A stretch of 64,000 bases of DNA from Rhyzopertha dominica (lineage: Eukaryota; Arthropoda; Insecta; Coleoptera; Bostrichidae). Both the position numbers and the translations under genes were made by a program. Positions 12,303 through 22,337 of this stretch are shown here, piece after piece (position 1 is the stretch's first letter; each line of letters starts with the position of its first letter). The DNA lies in assembly GCA_025024175.1 (NCBI GenBank), contig QCXZ01000064.1, forward strand, positions 59,789,325 through 59,853,324, given 5' to 3'. Below the pieces are notes generated by a model, which was not told the origin of the DNA, did not search any database, and saw nothing but the letters and a program-made list of their open reading frames with translations.

Positions 12303-12660
12303 TTGCGATTGCTGATAACAAAGTTAAGCAAAATTATCACGTCTCGAGATAAATTGAGACTTTTGACCCCCCCTCCCTCCCAGTAATCAAAATGCAACCT
12401 GCGCCCATATCTCGGAAAGGAGAGATGAAATGAAAAAATGCCAGAAAATGCATTTTAATTACTCATAGGCCTATTGCCTAACTACCTAATTAACAACAAC
12501 AAACCTACTGCTTGTAACAATTTCTGACCTCAAAATATCAATTTTTCACTATCTTTGGCGAAAACCAAGCCGTTGCCTTATAAAAATTGCCCTGATATGT
12601 CAAAATGTTATCAGATACGCGGTTTAACTAAACGTTCAAAATTCATTTCTCGAGCAACAA
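12303..12660. other. Intron sequence beside the transposase relic
   Basis: May hold the 5' non-coding end of the adjoining relic, including a C-rich run near 12366-12380. No terminal repeat could be recognised. Confidence 0.3.
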
Positions 12661-12699
12661 AATTATTTTCCGAACACTAGCCCAAAACTATCATCCGCC

Positions 12700-12978
12700 A
12701 AGCGCAGATAGCAGCTCGTCAGGACCCAGCGTTTTTTTGCTCCTAATTTTTTGTGCGTTTATCGTCCAGCGTGGTTACGTTGTTTGTTTAGATTGGCCAG
12801 TCAGTTGCGAATTCGACGCGCCGTGAATACACACGTGGTAATTTTACAACGCAATCGTAGTGATAAAGTGCGGACGGAGTGTTTTGAAAAATAAGATTTA
12901 TCGAACTTTTAACAGGCTGCAGGCTGCGTGTTGGAATGACGCCAGTCGTGAATTGATTCTGCAGTTTATTCAACGTTT
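12700..12978 (+). promoter_or_regulatory. Possible internal promoter and 5' leader exon
   Basis: A GC-richer island in AT-rich intron. It has a TCAGTT word (12801-12806) matching the arthropod initiator consensus, an E-box CACGTG nearby (12832-12837), and about 170 bp downstream a good splice-donor word GTATGT at 12979 after TTTG. No TATA box is obvious. If real, it would be an alternative transcription start inside the neurexin intron giving a form without LNS1 and EGF1. It could equally be an enhancer or an old element. Confidence 0.25.
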
Positions 12979-13404
12979 GGTATGTTTCACGCTTCCTTCT
13001 AACTATTTACAATTTTATTACTTCCATTAGCTTTCGGTTATCTTGTTTTATTTCAATCATATCAACTATCAAAGTTTCGCTTGCATTTTCCACAAACGCT
13101 AGAATTTGTGATTTTATTGATTATCTAATTTATTATTATTCGTATTATTTATGAAGCAAAATGAATAATCATAATGTGCACTAAATCTTTATAAGTTGCT
13201 AGAGAAGTGCATTTTTGCTCTCTTTCGTACATCTAGTAGTATTTACTCTAAAAAATTTACTATTTTTCACAGTAAGCACTATTTGAGGTATAGGCCAACC
13301 CATTAAAAATAATCTAAATTTAAAAACCACGTATTCATTAGGTTTTCCAGTAGCTCCTTGATCCATACCACAGTGTAAAGTTTGTCTATATTTGGAAGAA
13401 TTTT

Positions 13405-15116
13405 ACACTGAAAGAAAGGATTTGTTCGGCTTACTTTAAATTTAGTATTGTCAACAAATTCTATTTGTAGCTATAGCCTCAACTAAAAACTTTGTAAAGA
13501 CAACGAATTATTTTTGTTATTAGAAGTAATTTGTTATTAGTAGCAACAAAAACGATATTTGTTAAAATAACTTATAATTTATTAATCACAATGTGTTTGT
13601 AGTAGTTACAATAACTAATTATTTTGTTGTACGGGCAAGTTATACGTATTTAAAGCGACTGATGAACTGTTAGTTCTTCCAACACTCACTATTACTTACA
13701 TGTACAGAAGTACAGATACCTAATATTTATGGAGGCAAATGCACAACATGTTGGTATAATAAGCTATATTTATTAATTTTCAATCTGGTTTATTTATAAA
13801 TGAATACGTACTTACCACTCTTTGTTCACATTTAATTTCTGAACTGCCGCACATATGCAAATTTCATTGCAAACATGGTACAATATAATAAAACAAGACT
13901 TCATTCATGAAACATTTATTAACTAAAAGAATGTACTGCTGAAAATTAAAAATATATATTTCCATTAACACAAAACTTAAAGTTACGTGTCCATTGGCCG
14001 TCGTGGATATCAGTAAATGTAGCGTTGTATGAACATGGACTGGAAACGGGTAAAATAAGCAAAACGGCGCCCAGAAAACAGCACAAAGTAGGAAGCATTA
14101 ACTTGCTGGGAAGTACGAAATAATAAAAAGTAACAAAGGGTACTAACAATCTGGATTTTTTACTAATACGGATGAGTCCAATCTAGATCCGGATTACTGT
14201 AGCTCTACTACAGGGCATACAAGTAATTAAAAACGCTTCAGTTTGAAGCTACTCTAAAAACTCATAAGAAATAACATAAAGAATTAATTGTACTTACATT
14301 GAAAACCTCTAATTAGATTGGGATTCTGGAAACCCCATGTTTCCAAGACCTCCGTGACTAATGCACCCAGTTAAAACACACTTCTTGAATATTGATAAAT
14401 CCTATTCTACTAACATGCAGCATGAAGCTGCACTGCACGCGTCCGTACTCATGGCATGGCGTGTTTCGCTTTGTGCAAATCGGGCTGCCAAAGCCGACAG
14501 AATTGTCAGTATTCTTCAGCAGTATGTCCCCATCCCTATACTCGGCAAAATGTCATCCAGACTAATAAAATGCAGATTGCTACCGCCATTACGAACACGC
14601 TAAAACCATCATTGATGGTCATAGCACACAATCAGATTAACATAACGAACAAAAATTCAATAAAAATAAATTCAAAGTAGTTCTGCATGAACACATACGT
14701 TATATTGTTACTACGTTTAATAAACCAAATGTAGAGATATAGTTTTTGTCTTTGAAATTCAAAGTTGCTAAATACGAATTCTTTCTCTTTGGGGATGAAT
14801 CGGCCAACCTGGCAACAACGAATGGCTTTAGCCGCATTTTCGGTTATGACTTTATATAGCAATGGCGTGATTTAAATGGTTGTGATTGGCTAGAAAATGA
14901 CAACAATTTTTTTTGTGTATGTAACTCATTTAATTTGTTGGCTATATCATATATATTATTTGCGGTAACAAAATTTATCTTGGTACAGGCAACAATATGA
15001 TTTTAGTAAATCGAAATAACAAGGAAGCAAATGTTTGGTATTTACAACAAATAATTCTTTACTATAACAAATTTGTACGTACAAACGGAAATTTGTTGTT
15101 CAACTTTTTTCAGTGT
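13405..15116. mobile_element. Possible non-autonomous DNA element with ACAAAT subterminal motifs
   Basis: The left end reads ACACTGAAAGAAAGGATTTG and the right end, reversed, ACACTGAAAAAAGTTGAACA. Both ends are followed inward by clusters of ACAAAT/ATTTGTT words. No transposase-like frame is present between them. The shared terminal ACACTGAAA and the subterminal motif clusters are what support a mobile element. Flanking duplications are not evident. It abuts the DDE relic that starts near 15130. Confidence 0.35.
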
Positions 15117-15129
15117 ACGTTTAACGTTT

Positions 15130-16520
15130 GACGTTAAAGGTAAAGGTTATGTATAAGTACCTTATNCATTAAACCTCTGTTTATATTAAGTTACCTGTGA
15201 AGCAAGTACGCGAAAATGTGGAGACCGTGGTCCTGTGAACAGAGTGAAAACGTGGAAAATTAAGAAAATAAGGAAGTGGAAGAAAACGAATGTGTGGCAA
15301 GTTTGAACAACAAAAAATGTCACTGTTTATCTCCCGGGGAAAAACAAATTATTCTTGATGTGTATAAGACTCTTAAAGAAGATAAAATTATAGCACACGA
15401 AGAATTGATTAAACAGAGAGTGAGGTTGACCCATCAGTGTGGAGAATAATTAACTGCGGAATATCGGAAAGAAAATCTCGGGGTGGCAAAAGAACTTTAA
15501 GAAAGCTGCTTGAACGTGGACATGCTCATTTATTAAAGACCATTATTTACGATTTATATAAAGACAATTGTGTGCCGACACTAAGAATGTTGCAAGAAAT
15601 AATCGCCGAAACAATTAAAATTTGTGTTTGCGTTGGAACCCTACCAAAATTTTTAATATTCATTGGTTGTAATCACAAAATGTTAAATAAAACACACGTT
15701 TTAATGGAATCGCCCAGGATTAGCGAATGGAGAATGAATTATTTGAAAGAAATCAAATAGTTTAGAGACAAAGGTAGACCGATAACCTGTCTAGACGAAA
15801 CGTGGTTTAATTCGTATAATACAGTAAAAAAGGGTTGGGTAGATAATTCAGAAAAGTGTGTATTAGATGTGCCAGTGGGAAAAGGGCACCGTATTATTAT
15901 ATTGCACGCAGGATCAAAGGAGGGTTGGATTAAAAACTGTTTACTATTAAGCGCAAAAAAATATGAAACATTCCTCATTTGACTATCACGATGACTTGTC
16001 GGGCGATATATTTATGGATATGGATAATGGACAACGCCGGCTACCATTCAGTACAAAAAAAAATAAAATTCCAAATACAGGCAGTCGAAAACAAGAGATT
16101 ATGGACTTCTGAGAGAAACATGATCTGTATTTTAAAGATAAGTATACGAAAGAAGAGTTGTTGGAAGTACCAAGGACTAAAGATTTAAAAAGAATATGAA
16201 GCAGACCAAGAAGCAGCGAATCGTGGCCATCAAGTGCATCGGCTTCCACCCTATCATTGTATTTTTAATCCCATTGAATTGATATTGGCAGAATTAAAGG
16301 GAAGTTTAAGGACAACAATGCAAATCCCAAATTTAGTGTAGGCACCGTAAATTTAATTGAAGAAGAGGTCAATAAAATAAATGAAGTTAGTTGGGCAAGT
16401 TGTATCAGTCGTGTAATTGAAATCGAAGATAATTATCATGCCATGTCCTAGAGAGCGGCAGTAGTGATAAAGAATTTTGTGATAGTGACCGTGACAATAA
16501 TTAATTTTTAATATTTATTT
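15130..16520 (+). pseudogene. IS630/Tc1-like DDE transposase relic
   Basis: Several frames on the + strand together give a recognisable DDE transposase of the IS630/Tc1 kind common in insects. An N-terminal part is open at 15437-15760. Then comes GRPITCLDETWFNSYNTVKK, holding the first Asp, and GKGHRIIILHAGSKEGWIKN. Near 16030 is MDNAGYHSVQKK with the second Asp. HQVHRLPPYHC and FNPIELILAELKG near 16230-16300 hold the final Glu. At least four frame breaks separate these pieces, so it is inactive. The 5' leader is duplicated at 11500-11745. Confidence 0.75.
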
Positions 16521-16619
16521 AGTTCGAATTATCTACCTGCGTAGTTTTTGTCGTAAATGTAAACACAATACATATTATTTAATTAAAATGCGTGCAAATT
16601 GGTATTATTATTCTTTTAA

Positions 16620-16707
16620 TACGGCCCTGGAAACTCACCGGCGCGTGGCTGTTAGTCCCGTTTAAGTAACATTTGAACCCGGCACCTCCACCAAAGTTGA
16701 CGCTGTA
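16620..16707. repeat. Dispersed repeat Q, left part (interrupted by family B)
   Basis: Contains GGCACCTCCACCAAAGTTGA, a variant of the core GGCGCCTCCACCAAAATTGA seen at 38095 and 49138. The family B transposon is inserted right behind it at a TA. The sequence after the transposon (18591-18740) contains AATTTAGCACTT, as in the Q copy at 37870-38250, so one Q copy appears to have been split. Confidence 0.5.
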
Positions 16708-18590
16708 CCGGGTGTTCTAAATTAAGTGCGCACCATTGCTAACTTTTTTATTATCATAGATACAAAGTCGATTAAATTGGCAAAGTAATAGTACTTTTTC
16801 TACTGATTAAGATGGTGGAAGCAGAAAAACAATTGAACATAGCATTTCCGAGAAAATAAAAGAAATGTCTTTTATTTTAATGGAACACCCTATATATTTT
16901 TCAATAAAAAGTTTGCAAATTGTCCGTAGAACAAAATGTTCCTTTACGATGTAGTCCTAAAATTGAAAATAACCGAATTATTACCATATTTGTCATTTAG
17001 ACAAGTAGGCTATGTAATTTCTTAAACAAAAGCTTTATACGATCTGACAGAGAATTATTATTGTGTCAGAATCAATCATTTGGTATATTTTTCGTATTAG
17101 ACGTGTTTTTGGAGCTAGTTAGTTAAGAAGTTAGTTAATTAGTTAGTAGGAAATGGCGTTTACTCATTTAGAAAAATGCAAGATGTTAGAAATGTATCTT
17201 GTTTGCCGTAAAAATAGTGTCCGAGCACTTGAGCAATATGGTCAAATGTACCCTGATCGTGATCAACCAGATAGGAGGTATTTTTTGAAGCTCTACATAA
17301 AGTTTAGAAGCAATGAACGGATTTTTGAAAAATCTAGAACTACAAAACAGTTTATAATAGATGAACAAGTAGAAATAAATGTGTTGGCATATTTTGACGC
17401 AAATAAAAATAATTCAACTAGAGATTTGGTAAGGGATAGTGGCTACAGTTTGTGCACAATTTATAGGATTTTAAGAAAATATAAGTTTGTACCTTATAAG
17501 TACCGACCAGTGCAAACTTTATTACCTGGCGACACTGCAAGAAGACTAATTTTTTTGTCAGTGGTTGGTAGATATGTGGATGCATAATCCCAATATTTTA
17601 AAGAATGCTCTTTGGACTGACGAAGCAAATTTTTCGAATCGGGGTATGTTTAATCGAAAAAACATGCATTATTGGTCTAGTGAAAATTTATTTATTCCTC
17701 AACCCAGAAACCCACAAGGACATTTTAGTGTTAATGTTTGGTGTGGGCTGATGGGCAGACAAGTAATTGGGCCATTTTTTTATGAAGGCACATTGACTGG
17801 AAGGAGATACGTCGACATGCTTTCAGAATTACTCGAAAATTATTTGGATGATGTCAACTTAGAGACTCGGACCCAAATATATTTCCAACAAGATGGAGCC
17901 CCTCCCCATCGCCTTCAGGAAGTAAGAGCGCTGTTAGAGAGATGTTTTGAAGATAGGTGGATAGGAACAGATGGTCATATACCTTGGCCCCCAAGATCTC
18001 CTGACATAACTCCATTAGATTTTTACTTTTGGGGTTATGTCAAAGATGAAGTCTACAAGAGGAGATATGCGAACCTGATAGAACTGAAAAACAATATTAA
18101 ACGCATTATACGATCCATTGACGGCAGAACAATTTTTAGAGTTACTACTCAACGAGTACTGAAAAATGTCCGAAAACGTGTTGAAGAAAATGGCGATGTT
18201 TTCGCACACCTAATGCAAACTTCTTTATTATTTAAGCTAAAATAAAATACGTTATAAAGAAACAAATTTGGTTTTCTTTAAGAAATTACATAGCCTACTT
18301 GTCTAAATGGCAAATATGGTAATAATTCGGTTATTTTCAATTTTAGGACTACATCGTAAAGGAACATTTTTGTTCTATGGACAATTTGCAAACTTTTTAT
18401 TGAAAAATATATAGGGTGTTCCATTAAAATAAAAGACATTTCTTTTATTTTCTCGGAAATGCTATGTTCAATTGTTTTTCTGCTTCCACCATCAGTAGAA
18501 AAAGTACTATTACTTTGCCAATTTAACCGACTTTGTATCTATGATAATAAAAAAGTTAGCAATGGTGCGCACTTAATTTAGAACACCCGG
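16708..18590 (+). mobile_element. DD41D mariner-like transposon, family B (nearly intact)
   Basis: Flanked by TA (16706-16707 and 18591-18592). The ends are near-perfect inverted repeats of about 315 bp (16708-17025 and 18278-18590), starting CCGGGTGTTCTAAATTAAGT. Between them lies a single transposase frame with one frameshift. The high identity between the two inverted repeats implies a recent insertion. Each inverted repeat has an inner copy of the terminal word (AACACCC followed by TA at 16891), described under findings. The element sits in the neurexin intron in sense orientation, inside an older repeat. Confidence 0.95.
17153..18245 (+). pseudogene. DD41D transposase, family B (one frameshift)
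   Basis: Starts at ATG 17153 (MAFTHLEKCKMLEMYL). An N-terminal helix-turn-helix of the DUF4817 type covers about residues 5-60, a second one lies near residue 90 (DSGYSLCTIYRILRKYKF). The first catalytic Asp is in ALWTDEANF, the second in QQDGAPPHR and the third in ITPLDFYFWG, with 41 residues between the last two. The only defect is one extra base in a seven-T run near 17551-17557, which shifts the frame from LIFLSV to the expected course ending WLVDMWMHNP. Apart from that the frame is open for about 363 residues to TAA at 18245. The single homopolymer defect may be a sequencing error, so this copy could be active. Confidence 0.92.
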
Positions 18591-20202
18591 TACAATTAAA
18601 CTTCATGGCATACTTTCTTATAAGCAGTTTTCTATAAAAGCGTCGCTACCACAACTTGCATTAATTTATTTATATTGCATACTGACAATATTATTTGATA
18701 TTCAAATTTAGCACTTCAAAAAGTATGTCATATGACTCATTACAGTCGCAAAAAAACTTTTAAAGAATACTTAGCATGTAGTTTGAATCAACATGAAAAC
18801 TCTTGAGGTAATTGGTAAATTTTGGGCATCTCCCAACAGAATTTAATTTTTATTTAGGTCTGCTAGCAATAAAATTGTGATAGAATTTTCAATTAAAATC
18901 CAAAGAGCCTTCACTGAAAATCCACAGTAAATATAGCGCCAAAATACGTAAATATAAGTAAACAAACAAGACTTCTAAGCTTCTATTATTTGTTGAAATT
19001 ATGTTAATGTAAATACATCTGCTCTTTGCAAATCCTGGAAAAGAGAAGTTTTCTTGTATATGCCGAGATGGGTGAAATTTTTAAACGGCTTATTCTATCG
19101 GAATGTAACAAGATAACCTTTTTTAAAGATTATATATTCAAATTTATAAATAATCACAAATAATAGTATAATAGAGATGATAAATTTGTTTTGGCTGTTA
19201 AATAAACTTTCTTCTTCTGAAAAAAAAACTAAGCAACAATTAATTCTAAGACGGCAGCTTACTTATAGGCAGGTTATATTTATAGGCTAGTTGGGTAGGT
19301 TTTGAAAGTCCCAACGGTCGACAAAAAGTTGAACACCAAAATAATCTTTTCCTGCCTCCCGGGGTTCCCAAATTTTGCCTTTGCACACGTTATCCCCGTA
19401 TCAGATTTTAGTTACACACAAATGAGCAACGGCTTTTGCATAAATTCCGTTTCGCAAACAACGTGGAAACGTGACTTGGGGCCATGTTATCTCGGCATAT
19501 CTGACTGGGAGTGACGGTGTTCGCCCGCAAGTGGGGGTTTAAAATTTTATTTCATTTGTTTGTTACATAAACATGCGGACCGGGCTCTTTTTGCCGGCAT
19601 CAACTGCAAACATCAGGAATGTCCGGGCGGAACGGAGGGCCAATTTAATTTCGAATAAAACAACAAATACCGATGATACGAAAGGCAAATTCTCGGCGGG
19701 CTTCCGCCGACGCAGTTAAAATAAAAATATTCTGGATGAATGCGGGGGTTAAATAAGCAGCGAATAGCAAGGGAAAAAAGGGGAGCGAGAATGTTGGAAA
19801 ACGCATAGTTCTGGTGGAATGTAAAAACAGAGGTCAACAGCGGATATATCCTCCTCTCACGTTAATTTATGTGAAAACTACATCAAAATTGGAATTTTAT
19901 TTCAAGTTAGTCAACAATAAAGATAAAATGCTAGTTTAAAATAATTCTGATGTATCAGGTAACGAAATGGTGCAGTTTATGTTGAAAAATTTATGGTTAA
20001 AACTATAGAACATCTTAAACAGTCTGGAGATTATAATAATTATTATATAATAACAACAAATTCTTCCATGGCTTAGCAATTAATTGTTTACTACACGTGT
20101 CAGACTTATAGTCTCTTGTTATACATAGATGATAAGAGAATATAACATATAATAATATTTTTTTAAGTTAATTAGGATGTTTCAACCTAATTGATAACTC
20201 AA
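18591..20202. other. Intron sequence with a GC-richer block (19290-19860)
   Basis: After the right part of repeat Q (to about 18740) the sequence is AT-rich without recognisable genes. From 19290 to 19860 composition rises in GC and complexity, with open frames on both strands (19302-19514 +, 19613-19837 -) that match no family I know. Both frames being open in a GC-richer block suggests composition, not coding. It may be a conserved regulatory region. Confidence 0.3.
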
Positions 20203-20252
20203 TATTTCCGAGCTTTCGACTGATTTATTCTCTAATCTTCTTCAGAGAAATA
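20203..20252 (-). ncRNA. Hammerhead ribozyme fold (type I)
   Basis: On the minus strand: stem I 5' strand at 20252-20246; core CTGAAGA (20245-20239); one extra A; stem II GAUU/AGUC (with one G-U) closing a 12-nt loop; GAA (20217-20215); a palindromic AGCU serving as stem III; C17 at 20210 (cleavage triplet CUC); stem I 3' strand GGAAAUA. Stem I has seven pairs, one of them G-U. All invariant core bases (C3 U4 G5 A6 G8 A9, G12 A13 A14) are present. The two-base stem III would need dimer formation, as known for such motifs in Penelope-like elements. It lies just before a plus-strand Penelope fragment, in opposite orientation. Confidence 0.6.
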
Positions 20253-20354
20253 GTTTAAAATATTACATAAGAGCTAGAACATTAAATTTTTGAATTTGAC
20301 ACCAAACTGAATGTTGACAAAGTAAAATCTTTTTCTAAACAGTGATAAAGGTTA

Positions 20355-20545
20355 TCATGGATAGATAACAATACCGTGAGAAACTGAATAAAATTTTAGC
20401 TGAAAACGATAGCTTTGTGGTGCTGAGGGGAGATCCATCACGTACAGTACAAACAAAATCAAACTCTTGCATTAGTCAACTGGAAAAAGCTTTATTTATC
20501 ACTAAAAATGAGTCAAAAACAAAAAATCTGCAATGCGGTTAGTCC
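20355..20545 (+). pseudogene. Penelope-like reverse transcriptase fragment
   Basis: The + strand encodes QYREKLNKILAENDSFVVL followed by RGDPSRTVQTKSNSCISQLE, matching the region early in the RT of Penelope-like elements where a short loop-containing YxxKxxxLLxDxxxYxxL..DPT motif occurs. The rest of the RT and the GIY-YIG part are absent. It is a short relic next to the ribozyme fold at 20203-20252. Confidence 0.5.
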
Positions 20546-21849
20546 AAGAATCTATTGAAACGATTTATTATATTTTGTTAAAACAACGCTGCTGTTCCTT
20601 ACATGTTTATATTAATATTGTAAATTCAGTATTTTGAGATTATTTTTTTTGTACATGACAACTAAAATATCTACTTCAATGATAGGGTTGTTAACTAATG
20701 AAATCCAGTTATACATTTTGTTTTGATAGGAGTTGAGCCATGAAATTTTAGTTTATTTACTGATTTTGTATAATTTCATGCTTTATGTGGTAATACGTAA
20801 TTTTAATGGCTTATTAAACAAACAGCCAACAATTGTGCAGCTAATGATCNGTGACATTACGATCGAGTGGCATATGCACGTCGTCCAATAACAACATAGC
20901 TCTGAAAATCGATGGTAAATAACGAATTTATACTTAATGGCAACGTTCAACTCGACTGTCTCGCAGCTCGACAAGTTTGATTGGCAATTACAATGCTGAA
21001 ATACGGCGACCACGTCAACGTCATAACGTAATCTATAATGAACTATCTGCTTGTGCACAAGTTACCGCAGCAATAGATGCCGGTAATTACTATATTGATT
21101 ATGAGTATGTCCAAATAGGAAGTTGGCGAAACTGGCAACAAGCATGGTAAATCTTATTTATTTATAAAATGACCTTCCACTATAAGTGATTATAGGCATT
21201 ATAAAAGAATCTAAATGGATTTCAGACTAAGGATTAGAAATGTTGAAAATTACTTATTCAAGTTTTAAGTAGAAAAAAAGCGATGACCATTTTCATCCGA
21301 GGCTATCTTTGAGAAGGTTTGTGAGGAAATACATGAGCCTAAACAGCGTATGGCCAGATACAATGAAACTAAAAATACAATGAGTGTATCACCTGTATCT
21401 CGAAAGAACCAATAAAAAAAGTTTGAACAATGAAATCCGATATTGGTATACTTAGAAGAGAAGGCTTCAAGTTTCATCAAAAATTGATAGATTCCCGACT
21501 CCTGAAGACCCTATATAACTGAGAATTTTGTTTACTGGATCGACAAGTTCAAGAAGATACCAAAACAATATCCCACAAGCAGGATATTTAGGAATCTAAA
21601 AATTTTAAACCAATATTTGAATTAAAACTATCAGTTTTACATACAAAAAGAAAGCCTACCATTGGGTTTTCTACTTACCGTTCTCCTTGTCCTTCTAAAA
21701 TTTCAANAAAATTTAATTTTNAGGATTCACTGCCCAAATGTAATCAATTTAGATTGTCTAGTGTGGCAGTGTGTTTATTCAACAATGAATGGTTAGCTAA
21801 CGAAGAGTTTGTTGTTACAATATCTTTATTCTTATATTTATCGAATTGT
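20546..21849. other. Intron sequence, nothing recognised
   Basis: AT-rich, with single Ns at 20850, 21707 and 21721. Two minus-strand frames (20783-21058, 21265-21480) show no recognisable family. Confidence 0.35.
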
Positions 21850-22240
21850 TTTAGATATTGACATGTTTTCCGGGCTGGTTCCCACGTTGGTTATTAGACC
21901 TTGACGTTTCGACACTCATGTCGGTGTCTTCCTCAGAAGTAGCTCTGAAACTGAAGTGTCCTAGTCCGCTCGGGTATTTTGCCAATTTGTAACATGGAGA
22001 ATTATTTAACAAACAACAGGTCTGATAGGACAACCATCTTTGTGTATTTTAGGAAGTCCATAAAGTCTAAGAGGTAAAAGGTTCATACATAAAATGTGTG
22101 AAGTATTGCAATTAAAAAATTTTAAGGTTGGTTCTACCTTGTCTAAAAGTTCCTTTAATTTGTTGTTATATTTAATCGTATTGTCACTTTCAGTCATTAC
22201 AATATCTCTATTTTCCAATAAATTTAAAGTTTCTAAATTT
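21850..22240 (-). pseudogene. Penelope-like element fragment: RT piece and terminal ribozyme-like piece
   Basis: On the minus strand 22006-22218 encodes NRDIVMTESDNTIKYNNKLK and further on LRLYGLPKIHKDGCPIRPVV, the diagnostic LYGLPKIHK motif of Penelope-like reverse transcriptases. It then passes directly, after loss of the palm, thumb and GIY-YIG regions, into 21898-21945, which holds CTGAGGA-A-GACAC...GTGTC-GAAACGTC, a hammerhead core and stem II with cleavage triplet GTC. Only three pairs of stem I remain. This is a deleted copy that kept the 5' part of the RT and the 3' terminal repeat. Confidence 0.7.
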
Positions 22241-22286
22241 TTTTACTGTGTCAATCGATTTATAAAAGTTTCTTTTTGTTTTGATC

Positions 22287-22337
22287 TTTGTTGTACTGAC
22301 GATGACTACCTGTTAGTCGAAAGCGCTTTACAATAAA
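22287..22337 (+). ncRNA. Hammerhead ribozyme fold (type I), sense in neurexin intron
   Basis: Stem I 5' strand TTTGTTGTA (22287-22295); canonical core CTGACGA (22296-22302); one extra T; stem II GACTA/TAGTC (22304-22308 with 22314-22318), loop CCTGT; GAA (22319-22321); palindromic stem III AGCGCT (22322-22327); U17 at 22328 (cleavage triplet CUU); stem I 3' strand TACAATAAA (22329-22337). Stem I has nine consecutive pairs with one G-U. Every conserved core base is present. It is in the sense strand of the EGF1-LNS2 intron and opposite to the adjoining Penelope fragment. Confidence 0.7.

Noticed and set aside
12690..12720. CTGACGA on the minus strand near 12714
   Set aside because: No GAAA at a fitting distance and no stem I.
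19302..19837. Open frames on both strands in a GC-richer block
   Set aside because: No family recognised and openness on both strands fits composition; kept as possible regulatory DNA only.
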